A stretch of 64,000 nt of DNA from Arthrobacter sp. (lineage in GTDB: Bacteria > Actinomycetota > Actinomycetes > Actinomycetales > Micrococcaceae). The position numbers and the translations under genes are program-made. The notes below the pieces were generated by a model that ran no database searches, was not told the DNA's origin, and saw only the letters and a program-made list of their open reading frames with translations. Within the stretch, counting starts at the first letter, position 1. The number at the start of each line of letters is the position of its first letter. The DNA lies in assembly GCA_029257465.1 (NCBI GenBank), contig JARIBG010000011.1, positions 22,170 to 86,169 of the forward strand, in the 5' to 3' direction. Shown one piece after another: positions 26,726 through 37,261 of the stretch.

Positions 26726-27487
26726 TCAGGCCGACTCACCGAATCCTGACTCGACGGCTTCGCCGACGAGATCGAGTGCGACCTGCGCCTCGGGCCCATG
26801 GGCCTCCACCGACACCGTCCCACCCTGTCCGAGCCCCAGGCTCATCAGGAGCATCACGGACGTGGCGTCCACCCCGTTCACCGTCACCTCCGCGTCGAGC
26901 TCGAGGAGCCCGGAGGCCAGGACGGCTGCCGGACGGGCGTGCAGGCCCATCTTGTTCGGCAGCGTGAACGATCCGCTGACCGTGTGCCCGGAGGAGTCGG
27001 AGCCGGGAGTATCGGACCCGTCGGGCGTCCCGCGCCCCACCGCGCTCCGGCCCACTGCATCACCACTGACGAAGGGCTCGAGCTCCTCGGGCCGGATGGA
27101 CACGACGGCGCCTTCCGCTGCACGGAGGACCTCGTCGAGCGAAGCCCCACCCTGTGCCTGTACTGCCGCGGCGACCGCCCCCTCGACCAGGGCTGCCTCG
27201 GCCAGACGCACCCACTCCCGTGCACCCGCATCGAGGAACTCGAGTGCCATCTCCGCCGTCATCACGGCGCTGCCGAGATCGGTCAGCACCACGACGCCGT
27301 CCTCGCCCATGGCCTGCTCTATTCCGGAGCGGACGCGCTCGAAGCTGGTGCCGATCCGGGCCCCCTCGCCGTCGTCGGTGCCCCCTGCCGCCACGATCAC
27401 GACGTCGGGAGCCATCTGCGCTGCCAGGTCGACGACGCCGTCGGCGATCTTCTCGCTGTGGGAGACGATGACCAGCCCGACACTCAT
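26726..27487 (-). CDS. dhaM: Dihydroxyacetone kinase phosphoryl donor subunit DhaM, EIIA-HPr fusion
   Basis: MSVGLVIVSHSEKIADGVVDLAAQM (EIIA-Man-like) plus HPr domain TLPNKMGLHARPAAVLASG. Confidence 0.93.
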   Translation of the reverse strand: MSVGLVIVSHSEKIADGVVDLAAQMAPDVVIVAAGGTDDGEGARIGTSFERVRSGIEQAMGEDGVVVLTDLGSAVMTAEMALEFLDAGAREWVRLAEAALVEGAVAAAVQAQGGASLDEVLRAAEGAVVSIRPEELEPFVSGDAVGRSAVGRGTPDGSDTPGSDSSGHTVSGSFTLPNKMGLHARPAAVLASGLLELDAEVTVNGVDATSVMLLMSLGLGQGGTVSVEAHGPEAQVALDLVGEAVESGFGESA

Positions 27488-28134
27488 CCGTGGGCCTGCC
27501 GCGCGGTGTCGGCCGCGGCCCGCAGGATCATGGCACTCGAGACCGCCCCGGGGTCCTGGTGCCCGGCGCTGCGCTCGCCCAGGTAGCTCGCCCTGCCCTT
27601 GCGTGCGATCAGCGGTTCCGTCGCCACGGCCCCGGCCTGCGCAGCGTCGGCCGCAGCGGTGAGCACCCCTGCCGCGTCGGCGCCGGCCTCGGCTGCGGCG
27701 TGCGCGGCGTCGACGGCGGGGCTCCAGGCATCCACCATGGTCTTGTCGCCCACCTCCGCCTTGCCGCGGACCACGACGCCGTCCCGGGCAGCGCCGATCA
27801 TGGCCGCCACGAGCACCGCGTCGATCTCCCCCGCCTCGCCGAGCGCGGTCGCTGCCCGCAGGAACGCCGTTCCGTACAGCGGCCCGGCCGCACCGCCCAC
27901 CGTGGACATCAGGGTCATCGCCACCACTTTCAGCACGGCTGCCGGTGTCCCGGGCGCATCGGCGTCGTCGAGCTTGCCGATCACCGCGGTGAAGCCGCGG
28001 TCCAGGTTCTCGCCGTGGTCCGCATCGCCGACGGCGCGGTCCAGATCGATCAGGTGCGTGCGCTCGGCGGCGATGACGCGGGCGCTCTCCCGGATCCAGC
28101 CGAGGGCCCAGTCGGTGTCGAGGGTCCCGGCCAT
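27484..28134 (-). CDS. dhaL: Dihydroxyacetone kinase subunit DhaL
   Basis: IDLDRAVGDADHGENLDRGF: DhaL nucleotide-binding motif; operon context. Confidence 0.95.
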   Translation of the reverse strand: MAGTLDTDWALGWIRESARVIAAERTHLIDLDRAVGDADHGENLDRGFTAVIGKLDDADAPGTPAAVLKVVAMTLMSTVGGAAGPLYGTAFLRAATALGEAGEIDAVLVAAMIGAARDGVVVRGKAEVGDKTMVDAWSPAVDAAHAAAEAGADAAGVLTAAADAAQAGAVATEPLIARKGRASYLGERSAGHQDPGAVSSAMILRAAADTARQAHG

Positions 28135-28135
28135 G

Positions 28136-29137
<1,002 letters not shown>

Positions 29138-29242
29138 GACTGCTGCTCCTCGGCTGCGGACGGACAGGGGCGCCGGCGGACCGCCTGGAGATGAGCCGCC
29201 CGGGGCACTGGCCACGTTACCGCCCGCCACCACCGCCGCCTA

Positions 29243-29305
29243 GTGTCCGTTCCACTGTGTCCGGGCAAGCGCTGTGTCCGGGTAAGCACTGTGTCCGGGC
29301 ATTCA
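29243..29305. repeat. Iteron-like tandem repeats upstream of dhaK
   Basis: Three 17-bp units at 29255, 29272 and 29289 (CTGTGTCCGGGCAAGCG / CTGTGTCCGGGTAAGCA / CTGTGTCCGGGCATTCA) plus a fourth GTGTCCG core at 29243. Confidence 0.85.
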
Positions 29306-29419
29306 CTGGCGCGACTGGGGTGAGCCTGACTACGCCGGGAACGACGGAGGGAGGGTTCCCGCGATGGGTTCCCTCCCCCGGTCATGCGGGGCCGCCGGTG
29401 ACGCTGCGGCCCGGTCCGA

Positions 29420-29599
29420 TCAGCTGCCCTGCTTGAACGCATCCTTGACGTTCTCGCCGGCGTCCTTGACGCTGGAGCTCGCCTGGTCCTTGTGACCCTC
29501 GGCCTCCATGCTGTCGTTCCCGGTTGCCTTGCCGAGGCCTTCCTTCGCCTTGCCGGCCAGGTCCTCGCCCTTGTTCGAGATCTTGTCGCCCAGTCCCAT
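29420..29599 (-). CDS. CsbD-family stress protein
   Basis: MGLGDKISNKGEDLAGKAKEGLGKATGNDSMEAEGHKDQASSSVKDAGENVKDAFKQGS. Confidence 0.93.
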   Translation of the reverse strand: MGLGDKISNKGEDLAGKAKEGLGKATGNDSMEAEGHKDQASSSVKDAGENVKDAFKQGS

Positions 29600-29742
29600 G
29601 ATGCGGACCTCCTTCGCTCGGTGTACACCCATCGGATCCGGTGGGTGCAGGCACTCCCGTGGGGAATGCCCGGTAGTCCGACCTTAGCCCCGTGCCCGGA
29701 CGCAAAGCCAGCGTGCGGCCCTCCACACTCCGACCCGGTGCC

Positions 29743-30252
29743 TCAGATCATGCGGATCATGCGGGTGTTGCCGAGGGTGTTCGGTTTGACCCGGGCGAGG
29801 TCGAGGAACTCCGCCACGCCCTCGTCGTGCGAGCGCAGCAGCTCGGAGTAGGTCGCCGGGTCGACGGCGGACTGGTCCTCCATGATCGCGAACCCGTGGC
29901 GGCGGAAGAAGTCCACCTCGAAGGTGAGGCAGAAGACGCGGCTGACCCCGACGTCGCGGGCGCCGGTCAGCAGCTCCTCCACGAGCGCGTGCCCCACCCC
30001 CAGCCCACGGGCGCGGGACGACGTCGCCAGGGTCCGCACCTCCGCGAGGTCCTCCCACATGATGTGCAGCGCCCCGCAGCCGAGCATCACGCCGCCTGGA
30101 TCCTCCGCGATGCGGAACTCGGGCAGCGCCTCGTAGTAGGCCACCGTCTCCTTGGCGATCAGGATGCGCTCCTGTGCCAACGGCGCGATGATCGCCTTGA
30201 TCGCCGGGACGTCCGAGGTGCGGGCGCGACGGATGGTGAAGGGCAGGCTCAT
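29743..30252 (-). CDS. Amino-acid N-acetyltransferase (stand-alone GNAT, NAGS type)
   Basis: FTIRRARTSDVPAIKAIIAPLAQERILIAKETVAYYEALPEFRIAE, SRARGLGVGHALVEELL acetyl-CoA motif. Confidence 0.88.
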   Translation of the reverse strand: MSLPFTIRRARTSDVPAIKAIIAPLAQERILIAKETVAYYEALPEFRIAEDPGGVMLGCGALHIMWEDLAEVRTLATSSRARGLGVGHALVEELLTGARDVGVSRVFCLTFEVDFFRRHGFAIMEDQSAVDPATYSELLRSHDEGVAEFLDLARVKPNTLGNTRMIRMI

Positions 30253-30285
30253 CAGACCACTCTACAAATACCCGCGCCCCCACTC

Positions 30286-32307
30286 CTACAGGCCCAACTC
30301 CGGCGGCAGTTCGCGTTCCTCCCCGAGGAGATGCGCGGCCAGGAAGGCCTCGATCACGGAGTACCAGATCTTCGCGTGCTGCGGTTTGAGGATCCAGTGG
30401 TTCTCGTCTGGGAAGTAGAGGAAGCGGTGCGGCGTGACGCCGTCGTCGTCCGCAGGGAGCTGCGAGGACGACAGGAGCTCGTACCACAGGCGCAGCCCCT
30501 CACCGATGGGGACCCGGTAGTCCTTGTCCCCGTGGATGACGAGCATGGGGGTGCTGATGTCCGCCACATGGGTGTGCGGCGAGTTCTCCAACATGGCCGC
30601 AGGGGTCATCTCGCGTTTCCAGTAGTAGGCGGCGTCGGTCGTGGGGCCGAACTGGTCGAGTGCCCACAGGCTCGCGTGGGTCACGATCGCCGCGAACCTG
30701 TCCGTGTGACCGGCGATCCAGTTGGCCATGTACCCGCCGAAGCTGCCGCCCATCGCTGCGAGGCGGGTGCCGTCGATGTCCGCCCGTGCCACGAGATCGT
30801 CGGTCGCCCTCATCAGATCCGTGTACGGCGCCTTCCCCCACTGGCCCCAGCCACGATCGACCATGTGCTGGCCGTAGCCGGTGGACAGCGCCGGGTCCGG
30901 CAGCAGGACGGCGTACCCGCGGGCCGCCATGATCCATGGTGACCAGCGCCAGGTCCAGGCGTTCCAGGAGCCGATGGGCCCGCCGTGGACCCACAGCAGA
31001 GCCGGCGCCGGTGACTGCGCTGAGGCGCCCTCCGGCAGGACGAGCCAGGACCGCACGCTGTGGCCGTCCTCCCCGACCGATTCCACCCGCTCGATGGTGC
31101 CGGGCAGTTCCGGCCGCTCTGAAGGGTTCAGCAGACGCTCGGTGGCGCCGGAGGCGAGATCGATGCGGACGATCTCCGCCGGGAACAGGTACGAACTGCG
31201 CAGCGCGTAGGCCGTCAGGCCGTCCGGTGCCAGCAGGACGAGCGAGTACGCGGCGGCGTCCTGGGTGATCCGGCGCACCGAGCCGGTCGAGGTGTCGATC
31301 AGGAAGACCGGGGCGCAGCCGTCGTCGTCGGCTGTCACCACCAGGGCGGAGCCGTCGGGCAGCCAGGCTTGCGGGGCCGGCCAGCGGTCCCAGTCGGCGG
31401 CCAGCGGAACCGGGTCCCCGCCGTCGAGGGGAAGCAGCAGCAGATCGGTGTGCGGCGCGAGCTCGGCCGTGGTCCGTCGCTCCCTCACCACGACCAGCCG
31501 ACGTCCGTCGGGGCTCACGGGCCCGGGGACGTAGTCGTTGTCGCGGTCGTCGAGCAGGATGGTGAGCTCCCTGGTCGCGACGTCGACCCGCGCCAGAACC
31601 GTGCGCTCGGAACCGAACTCCTCCGGGACGGTGAGGGCGGTGAACAGGACGGAACCGTCCGGTGCGAGGACAGGGTGGGCGTTCCTCAGCCCTCCACGCG
31701 CTGACGGGATCAGCTCCTGGAGTTCCCCGCCGTCTCCGCCCGGATCCTGCAGACCGAAGTACCGCGGCTCCTCCGGCCCGAGATCGGCGTCCCAGTACCG
31801 CACCGGGTAGCCGGAGTGCAGGATCGCCGCGACCCCGCCGTCCTTACGCGCGGTGCGGCGCTCGACGTCGTCCTCCTCGTCCGTGGAGCCGGCGAGGACG
31901 CCCCCGGTGACGACGGCGATCTCGGCGTTCTGCGCCGTCGTCACCCCGGAGATCCCGCCTGCTCGGGAGAGCACCAGGGAGGCCTCTCCGCCCGCAGCGG
32001 GCAGTCGCCACAGTGCCGGGCGGTCCTCGGCGTCGGCGTCGTCCGGGTCGGGACGGGACGAGGTGAACAGCAGATCGCCGCCGACGAGGAACGCTGCACC
32101 GGATTCTCCGGCGGCACTGCGCGTGAGCCGCCGGGCGGGTCGGTGTCCGCCCGGGTCCACCTCCCACAGGGCGCTCCGGTAGGCGGTCCTCTTCGGGTCA
32201 AGGGTGGCCACTGTCGTCACGAGACGTGTCCCCTGCCTGTCGAGGACGAGCCCGCTCACGCGCGGGAGGGCGACGAAGTGGTCGAGGTCTGAGAAGTCGG
32301 TGGTCAT
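30286..32307 (-). CDS. S9-family peptidase (acylaminoacyl/dipeptidyl peptidase-like)
   Basis: Beta-propeller-like N-terminus; catalytic GGSFGGYMANWIAGH; C-terminal MLVIHGDKDYRVPI...DENHWI. Confidence 0.93.
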   Translation of the reverse strand: MTTDFSDLDHFVALPRVSGLVLDRQGTRLVTTVATLDPKRTAYRSALWEVDPGGHRPARRLTRSAAGESGAAFLVGGDLLFTSSRPDPDDADAEDRPALWRLPAAGGEASLVLSRAGGISGVTTAQNAEIAVVTGGVLAGSTDEEDDVERRTARKDGGVAAILHSGYPVRYWDADLGPEEPRYFGLQDPGGDGGELQELIPSARGGLRNAHPVLAPDGSVLFTALTVPEEFGSERTVLARVDVATRELTILLDDRDNDYVPGPVSPDGRRLVVVRERRTTAELAPHTDLLLLPLDGGDPVPLAADWDRWPAPQAWLPDGSALVVTADDDGCAPVFLIDTSTGSVRRITQDAAAYSLVLLAPDGLTAYALRSSYLFPAEIVRIDLASGATERLLNPSERPELPGTIERVESVGEDGHSVRSWLVLPEGASAQSPAPALLWVHGGPIGSWNAWTWRWSPWIMAARGYAVLLPDPALSTGYGQHMVDRGWGQWGKAPYTDLMRATDDLVARADIDGTRLAAMGGSFGGYMANWIAGHTDRFAAIVTHASLWALDQFGPTTDAAYYWKREMTPAAMLENSPHTHVADISTPMLVIHGDKDYRVPIGEGLRLWYELLSSSQLPADDDGVTPHRFLYFPDENHWILKPQHAKIWYSVIEAFLAAHLLGEERELPPELGL

Positions 32308-32407
32308 GACCCATCTCTATCACTGCCTGTGCCCTGGATCACACGGGTTCACCGAGGGAGGAATCAGGTTGCTGCAGGCATCGACCTCCGCGACCGCAGG
32401 AACGACG

Positions 32408-32437
32408 GAACCCGCCCTGGTGACCCAGGGCGGGTTC
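32408..32437 (-). terminator. Terminator hairpin after clpC
   Basis: GAACCCGCCCTGG-TGAC-CCAGGGCGGGTTC, 13-bp perfect stem. Confidence 0.75.
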
Positions 32438-32462
32438 TGTCGTGCGTGGAAGCACGTTGGTC

Positions 32463-34970
32463 CTACTCGGGGACCGTCGCCTCCAGTGCTGCAGGAGCAT
32501 CCTCGAGCTCCTTGGGGGCGCCGCGACCCTCGAAGGTGAACGTGGCATCCACGCCCTCACCCTCGACGTCGATGTGGATGCGCTCGCCGGCGGTGATCTC
32601 CCCGAAGAGGATCTTCTCCGAGAGCTGGTCCTCGATCTCGCGCTGGATGGTGCGCCGCAGCGGCCGAGCACCCATCGCCGGATCGTAGCCCCGCGTGGCC
32701 AGCAGTACCTTGGCGGCGGGTGTGAGCTCCATGGTCATGCCCTGGTCTCCCATGCGCTTTCCGAGCCGCTCGAGGAACAGGTCCACGATCTCGATGATCT
32801 CGTCCTGCGTGAGCTGCGGGAACACCACGGTGTCATCGACACGGTTGAGGAACTCGGGACGGAAGTGCTGCTTGAGCTCCTCCTGGACCTTGGCCTTCAT
32901 CCGGTTGTAGCTCGTCGTGGTGTCGGTGCCGGACTGGAAGCCCGTCATGACGCCCTTGGAGATGTCCCTGGTCCCGAGGTTCGTGGTCATGATGATCACG
33001 GTGTTCTTGAAGTCCACCATGCGTCCCTGGCTGTCGGTCAGGCGACCGTCCTCCAGGATCTGCAGGAGCGAGTTGAACAGGTCCGAGTGGGCCTTCTCCA
33101 CCTCGTCGAACAGGACCACGGAGAACGGCTTGCGGCGGACCTTTTCGGTCAGCTGGCCACCCTCCTCGTAGCCCACGTATCCCGGAGGGGCACCGAAGAG
33201 CCGCGAGACCGTGTGCTTCTCCGAGTACTCGGACATGTCGAGGGTGATCAGTGCGTCCTCGTCGCCGAACAGGAACTCGGCCAGTGCCTTGGCGAGCTCC
33301 GTCTTACCCACACCGGTGGGACCGGCGAAGATGAACGAACCACCCGGGCGCTTGGGATCCTTCAGACCGGCACGGGTGCGCCGGATGGCCTGCGAGATCG
33401 ACTTGATGGCCTCGTTCTGCCCGACGACGCGCTTGTGCAGCTCCGCCTCCATGTTGAGCAGACGCGAGGACTCGGCCTCGGTGAGCTTGAACACGGGGAT
33501 GCCGGTCGAATTGGCCAGCACCTCGGCGATGAGCTCCTCGTCGACCTCGGCGATGTCGTCGAGCCCGCCGGACTTCCAGCGGCGCTCCTTGTCGCTGCGC
33601 TCGTCGTGGAGCTTCTGCTCCTTGTCGCGCAATGCTGCGGCACCCTCGAAGTCCTGGGAGTCGATGGCCGACTCCTTCTCACGCCGTACCTCCGCGATGC
33701 GGTCGTCCATCTCCTTGAGCTCCGGCGGGGCGGTCATGCGGCGGATGCGCAGTCGCGCTCCGGCCTCGTCGATCAGGTCGATCGCCTTGTCCGGGAGGAA
33801 CCTGTCCGAGATGTAGCGCTCGGCCAGCGTCGCTGCACTGCTCAGGGCGCCATCGGTGATGGACACGCGGTGGTGTGCCTCGTAGCGATCACGCAGACCC
33901 TTAAGGATCTCGATAGCGTGGGCCACGGAGGGCTCGGCCACCTGGATCGGCTGGAAACGACGCTCGAGGGCGGCGTCCTTCTCGATGTGCTTGCGGTACT
34001 CGTCGAGTGTCGTGGCGCCGATCGTCTGAAGTTCACCGCGGGCGAGCATGGGCTTCAGGATTGAGGCGGCGTCGATGGCGCCCTCGGCGGCGCCGGCACC
34101 CACGAGCGTGTGGATCTCGTCGATGAACAGGATGATGTCGCCGCGCGTGCGGATCTCCTTGAGCACCTTCTTGAGGCGCTCCTCGAAGTCACCGCGGTAG
34201 CGCGAGCCGGCCACCAGTGAACCGAGATCGAGCGTGTAGAGCTGCTTGTCCTTGATGGTCTCCGGGACGTCGCCCCGGATGATCGCCTGGGCAAGGCCCT
34301 CGACGACGGCCGTCTTGCCGACGCCGGGCTCACCGATCAGGACAGGGTTGTTCTTGGTACGGCGGGAGAGGACCTGCATGACGCGTTCCATCTCCTGCTC
34401 GCGCCCGATGACCGGGTCGAGCTTGGACTCGCGAGCCGCCTGGGTGAGGTTCCGACCGAACTGGTCGAGGACCACGGACCCGGCGGGAGTTCCCTCCTGC
34501 GCAGGACCGCCCGCGGCTGCCGGCTCCTTGCCCTGGTAGCCCGACAGCAGCTGGATGACCTGCTGGCGGACACGGTTGAGATCCGCGCCGAGCTTGACGA
34601 GAACCTGTGCGGCGACGCCCTCGCCCTCGCGGATGAGTCCGAGCAGGATGTGCTCGGTACCGATGTAGTTGTGACCGAGCTGGAGGGCCTCCCGCAGCGA
34701 GAGTTCCAGCACCTTCTTGGCCCGGGGCGTGAAGGGGATGTGACCGGAAGGAGCCTGCTGCCCCTGGCCGATGATCTCCTGCACCTGTTCCCTGACGGCA
34801 CCGAGTGAGATACTCAGTGACTCGAGCGCCTTGGCGGCAACACCCTCACCCTCGTGGATCAGGCCAAGCAGGATGTGCTCGGTGCCGATGTAATTGTGGT
34901 TGAGCATGCGGGCCTCTTCTTGGGCCAGCACAACGACTCGACGGGCACGATCCGTAAATCTTTCGAACAT
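32463..34970 (-). CDS. clpC: ATP-dependent Clp protease ATP-binding subunit ClpC
   Basis: [49 protein letters not shown]; two AAA modules GEPGVGKTA and [12 protein letters not shown]-like linker. Confidence 0.97.
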   Translation of the reverse strand: MFERFTDRARRVVVLAQEEARMLNHNYIGTEHILLGLIHEGEGVAAKALESLSISLGAVREQVQEIIGQGQQAPSGHIPFTPRAKKVLELSLREALQLGHNYIGTEHILLGLIREGEGVAAQVLVKLGADLNRVRQQVIQLLSGYQGKEPAAAGGPAQEGTPAGSVVLDQFGRNLTQAARESKLDPVIGREQEMERVMQVLSRRTKNNPVLIGEPGVGKTAVVEGLAQAIIRGDVPETIKDKQLYTLDLGSLVAGSRYRGDFEERLKKVLKEIRTRGDIILFIDEIHTLVGAGAAEGAIDAASILKPMLARGELQTIGATTLDEYRKHIEKDAALERRFQPIQVAEPSVAHAIEILKGLRDRYEAHHRVSITDGALSSAATLAERYISDRFLPDKAIDLIDEAGARLRIRRMTAPPELKEMDDRIAEVRREKESAIDSQDFEGAAALRDKEQKLHDERSDKERRWKSGGLDDIAEVDEELIAEVLANSTGIPVFKLTEAESSRLLNMEAELHKRVVGQNEAIKSISQAIRRTRAGLKDPKRPGGSFIFAGPTGVGKTELAKALAEFLFGDEDALITLDMSEYSEKHTVSRLFGAPPGYVGYEEGGQLTEKVRRKPFSVVLFDEVEKAHSDLFNSLLQILEDGRLTDSQGRMVDFKNTVIIMTTNLGTRDISKGVMTGFQSGTDTTTSYNRMKAKVQEELKQHFRPEFLNRVDDTVVFPQLTQDEIIEIVDLFLERLGKRMGDQGMTMELTPAAKVLLATRGYDPAMGARPLRRTIQREIEDQLSEKILFGEITAGERIHIDVEGEGVDATFTFEGRGAPKELEDAPAALEATVPE

Positions 34971-35036
34971 CAGACACACACTCCTAGCTAACGTGTATTT
35001 CGATGCTACGGGCACCGCGCCTGCTTTGGGTGCGTG

Positions 35037-35050
35037 TTCGCCACAGGCGA
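35037..35050 (-). promoter_or_regulatory. ClgR-box-like site upstream of clpC
   Basis: TTCGCCACAGGCGA with CGC-N5-GCG core, about 70 bp upstream of the clpC ATG. Confidence 0.4.
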
Positions 35051-35053
35051 GAA

Positions 35054-35081
35054 ACGCCGGAGCGCCGAGGGGCTCCGGCGT
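35054..35081 (-). terminator. Hairpin downstream of lsr2
   Basis: ACGCCGGAGC-GCCGAGGG-GCTCCGGCGT, 10-bp stem. Confidence 0.6.
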
Positions 35082-35093
35082 CCGCCGGAGACG

Positions 35094-35423
35094 TCAGCGC
35101 TGTGCTGCGCGGTACGCCTCGACGATCTCGCTGTTGACCCGGCCGCGGGAGGAGACGTTGTAGCCGTTCTCCTTGGCCCACTCACGGATCTGTGCGGCTT
35201 CCTGATTGCGCGAGGGCGACGGGGCGCTGGAGCGCTGCGGCTTGCCCTGGCCGCTACGGCGGGCGGCACTCACGTACTCGGACAGTGCACTCCTCAGTTC
35301 CGAGGCGTGCTTTTCCGAGAGATCGATTTCGTACTGCACACCGTCGAGCCCGAACCGCACGGTCTCGTCGGCTTCTCCCTCATCGATGTCGTCGATCAAA
35401 ATGATCTTTACCTTCTGCGCCAT
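35094..35423 (-). CDS. lsr2: Lsr2-family nucleoid-associated protein
   Basis: MAQKVKIILIDDIDEGEADETVRFGLDGVQYEIDLSEKHASELRSAL...IREWAKENGYNVSSRGRVNSEIVEAY with AT-hook-like RGR. Confidence 0.97.
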   Translation of the reverse strand: MAQKVKIILIDDIDEGEADETVRFGLDGVQYEIDLSEKHASELRSALSEYVSAARRSGQGKPQRSSAPSPSRNQEAAQIREWAKENGYNVSSRGRVNSEIVEAYRAAQR

Positions 35424-35461
35424 AATGCTCTCCTATTGGTCCCTGAATATCAGTACCCCCG

Positions 35462-35496
35462 TGAATGAGTATGAAGTATTCATTCAGCGACGTCAA
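35462..35496 (-). promoter_or_regulatory. lsr2 promoter overlapped by an AT-rich palindrome
   Basis: Minus strand -35 TTGACG (35491-35496), 17-bp spacer, -10 CATACT (35468-35473); palindrome TGAATGA-N11-TCATTCA at 35462-35486. Confidence 0.6.
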
Positions 35497-35507
35497 AGAC
35501 GAGCAAT

Positions 35508-35699
35508 CTATTGTGGGTCTATTTCGTCGTCCCTATTTTCTGGTAGTGCACGGTCGCGGGCATCCTGCTCGTCCTGCATCCTCTCGGCGTGCGCCATCGC
35601 TTCCCGCTCGGAGCGGTCGGCATTGAAGATCGACCTGATGACGAAGTAGAAAAGAACACCCAGGACGAGGGACGGGAGCAGGACAGCGAGGTATTCCAC
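35508..35699 (-). CDS. Small single-TM hypothetical protein directly downstream of lysS
   Basis: VEYLAVLLPSLVLGVLFYFVIRSIFNADRSEREAMAHAERMQDEQDARDRALPENRDDEIDPQ; GTG start 2 nt after the lysS stop. Confidence 0.7.
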   Translation of the reverse strand: MEYLAVLLPSLVLGVLFYFVIRSIFNADRSEREAMAHAERMQDEQDARDRALPENRDDEIDPQ

Positions 35700-35701
35700 G
35701 C

Positions 35702-37213
35702 CTACTGCCCTGCCTCGGGCCGGAGAATCGGGAAGAGAATCGACTCCCGAATTCCGACGTTCGTGAAAAGCATCACAAGGCGATCTATCCCGAGGCCGAT
35801 ACCCCCCATGGGCGGGGCACCGTATTCGAGTGCGCGGAGGAAATCCTCGTCGAGTTCCATGGCTTCGTCGTCGCCCGCTGCGGCCTGTCGGGATTGCGCA
35901 GTGAGGCGCTCCCGCTGGATGACGGGGTCGATGAGTTCGGAGAATGCCGTGCCGCGTTCCATTCCACCGATGATCAGATCCCACGCCTCGATCAGGCCCG
36001 GCTCCTTCCGGTGCGGCCGGGCGAGCGGCTGGGCCGAGGGTGGGTAGTCGTAGACGAAGGTGGGCTGGATCAGAGTGGGCTCCACGATCTCCGAGAACAA
36101 CTCGAGGACGAGCTTCTCCGCACCCCAGGCCGGATCGACCGGGACCTCGTGGCGCTCGGCGATCGAGCGGAGCTCCTGGGCTCCGGTGGCAGGCGTGACC
36201 TGCTGACCGATGATCCCCGACAGCCCCGGGTACACGCCGAGCCAGGACCACTCGCCGTCGAGCTCGATGGTGCCCTGCTCCGTCTCGAGGGTGCGGGAGC
36301 CGAGCAGATCGGCGCACGCCAGGATCATCTCCTGCATCCGCTCCGCCATCACGAACTGGTCGGCGTACGCCTCGTAGCTCTCGAGCATCGTGAACTCGGG
36401 ACTGTGCGTCGAATCGACACCCTCGTTGCGGAAGATCCGGCCGATCTCGTACACCCGGTCGATTCCGCCGACGACGGCGCGCTTGAGATACAGCTCGAGG
36501 GCGATCCTCAGGGTCATCTTCTGGTCGAAGGCATTGAGATGCGTCTCGAACGGCCGCGCGGTCGCACCGCCGTGGACGAGCTGGAGCACGGGCGTCTCCA
36601 CCTCGATGTAGCCGCGCGCATCGAGCGTCTCCCGCAGTGTCCGCGTGATGGCGGCGCGCGTGCGCACCATCTGCCGGGCCTCCTGGCGCACCATGAGATC
36701 CACGTAACGCCGGCGCACGCGGGTCTCCTCGTTGACGCCGGCGTGGAGGGTGGGCAGGGGGCGCAGTGCCTTCGAGGCCATGGCCCAGGACGCGGCCATG
36801 ACGGAGAGCTCGCCCCGGCGGGAACTGATGACCTCGCCCTGGACCGCGACGTGGTCACCGAGATCCGCCAGGGACTTCCATGCCGCGAGGCTCTCGCTGC
36901 CGATCTCGGCGAGACTGAGCATCACCTGGAGTCGTGTTCCGTCGCCCTCCTGGAGGGTGGCGAAGCAGAGCTTGCCCGAATTGCGGATGAAGACGACCCG
37001 CCCGACGACGGCGACGTGCTCCCCGCTCGACTCCCCGGGTTCGAGCGCCCCGAACTGCTCTCTGACCCGGCCGAGGGAGTGGGTTCGCTCCGGTCTCACC
37101 GGGTAGGGCTCCATCCCGGCTTCCAGCAGCGCCTTGCGCTTCTGCAGCCGGAAGCGCATCTGTTCGTTGAGGTCGTCCACGGGGAGGGTTTCGTCGCTGG
37201 TCACGGTAGACAA
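35702..37213 (-). CDS. lysS: Lysyl-tRNA synthetase (class II)
   Basis: [60 protein letters not shown] class II motifs. Confidence 0.97.
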   Translation of the reverse strand: MSTVTSDETLPVDDLNEQMRFRLQKRKALLEAGMEPYPVRPERTHSLGRVREQFGALEPGESSGEHVAVVGRVVFIRNSGKLCFATLQEGDGTRLQVMLSLAEIGSESLAAWKSLADLGDHVAVQGEVISSRRGELSVMAASWAMASKALRPLPTLHAGVNEETRVRRRYVDLMVRQEARQMVRTRAAITRTLRETLDARGYIEVETPVLQLVHGGATARPFETHLNAFDQKMTLRIALELYLKRAVVGGIDRVYEIGRIFRNEGVDSTHSPEFTMLESYEAYADQFVMAERMQEMILACADLLGSRTLETEQGTIELDGEWSWLGVYPGLSGIIGQQVTPATGAQELRSIAERHEVPVDPAWGAEKLVLELFSEIVEPTLIQPTFVYDYPPSAQPLARPHRKEPGLIEAWDLIIGGMERGTAFSELIDPVIQRERLTAQSRQAAAGDDEAMELDEDFLRALEYGAPPMGGIGLGIDRLVMLFTNVGIRESILFPILRPEAGQ

Positions 37214-37261
37214 GTTTACGACGCCGCTCCGGTCACGGATTCTCCCCGGGGCAGGCGCAGC

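Noticed and set aside
29243-29305. Repeats as a CRISPR array
   Set aside because: Units are contiguous 17-mers without spacers and there are no cas genes.
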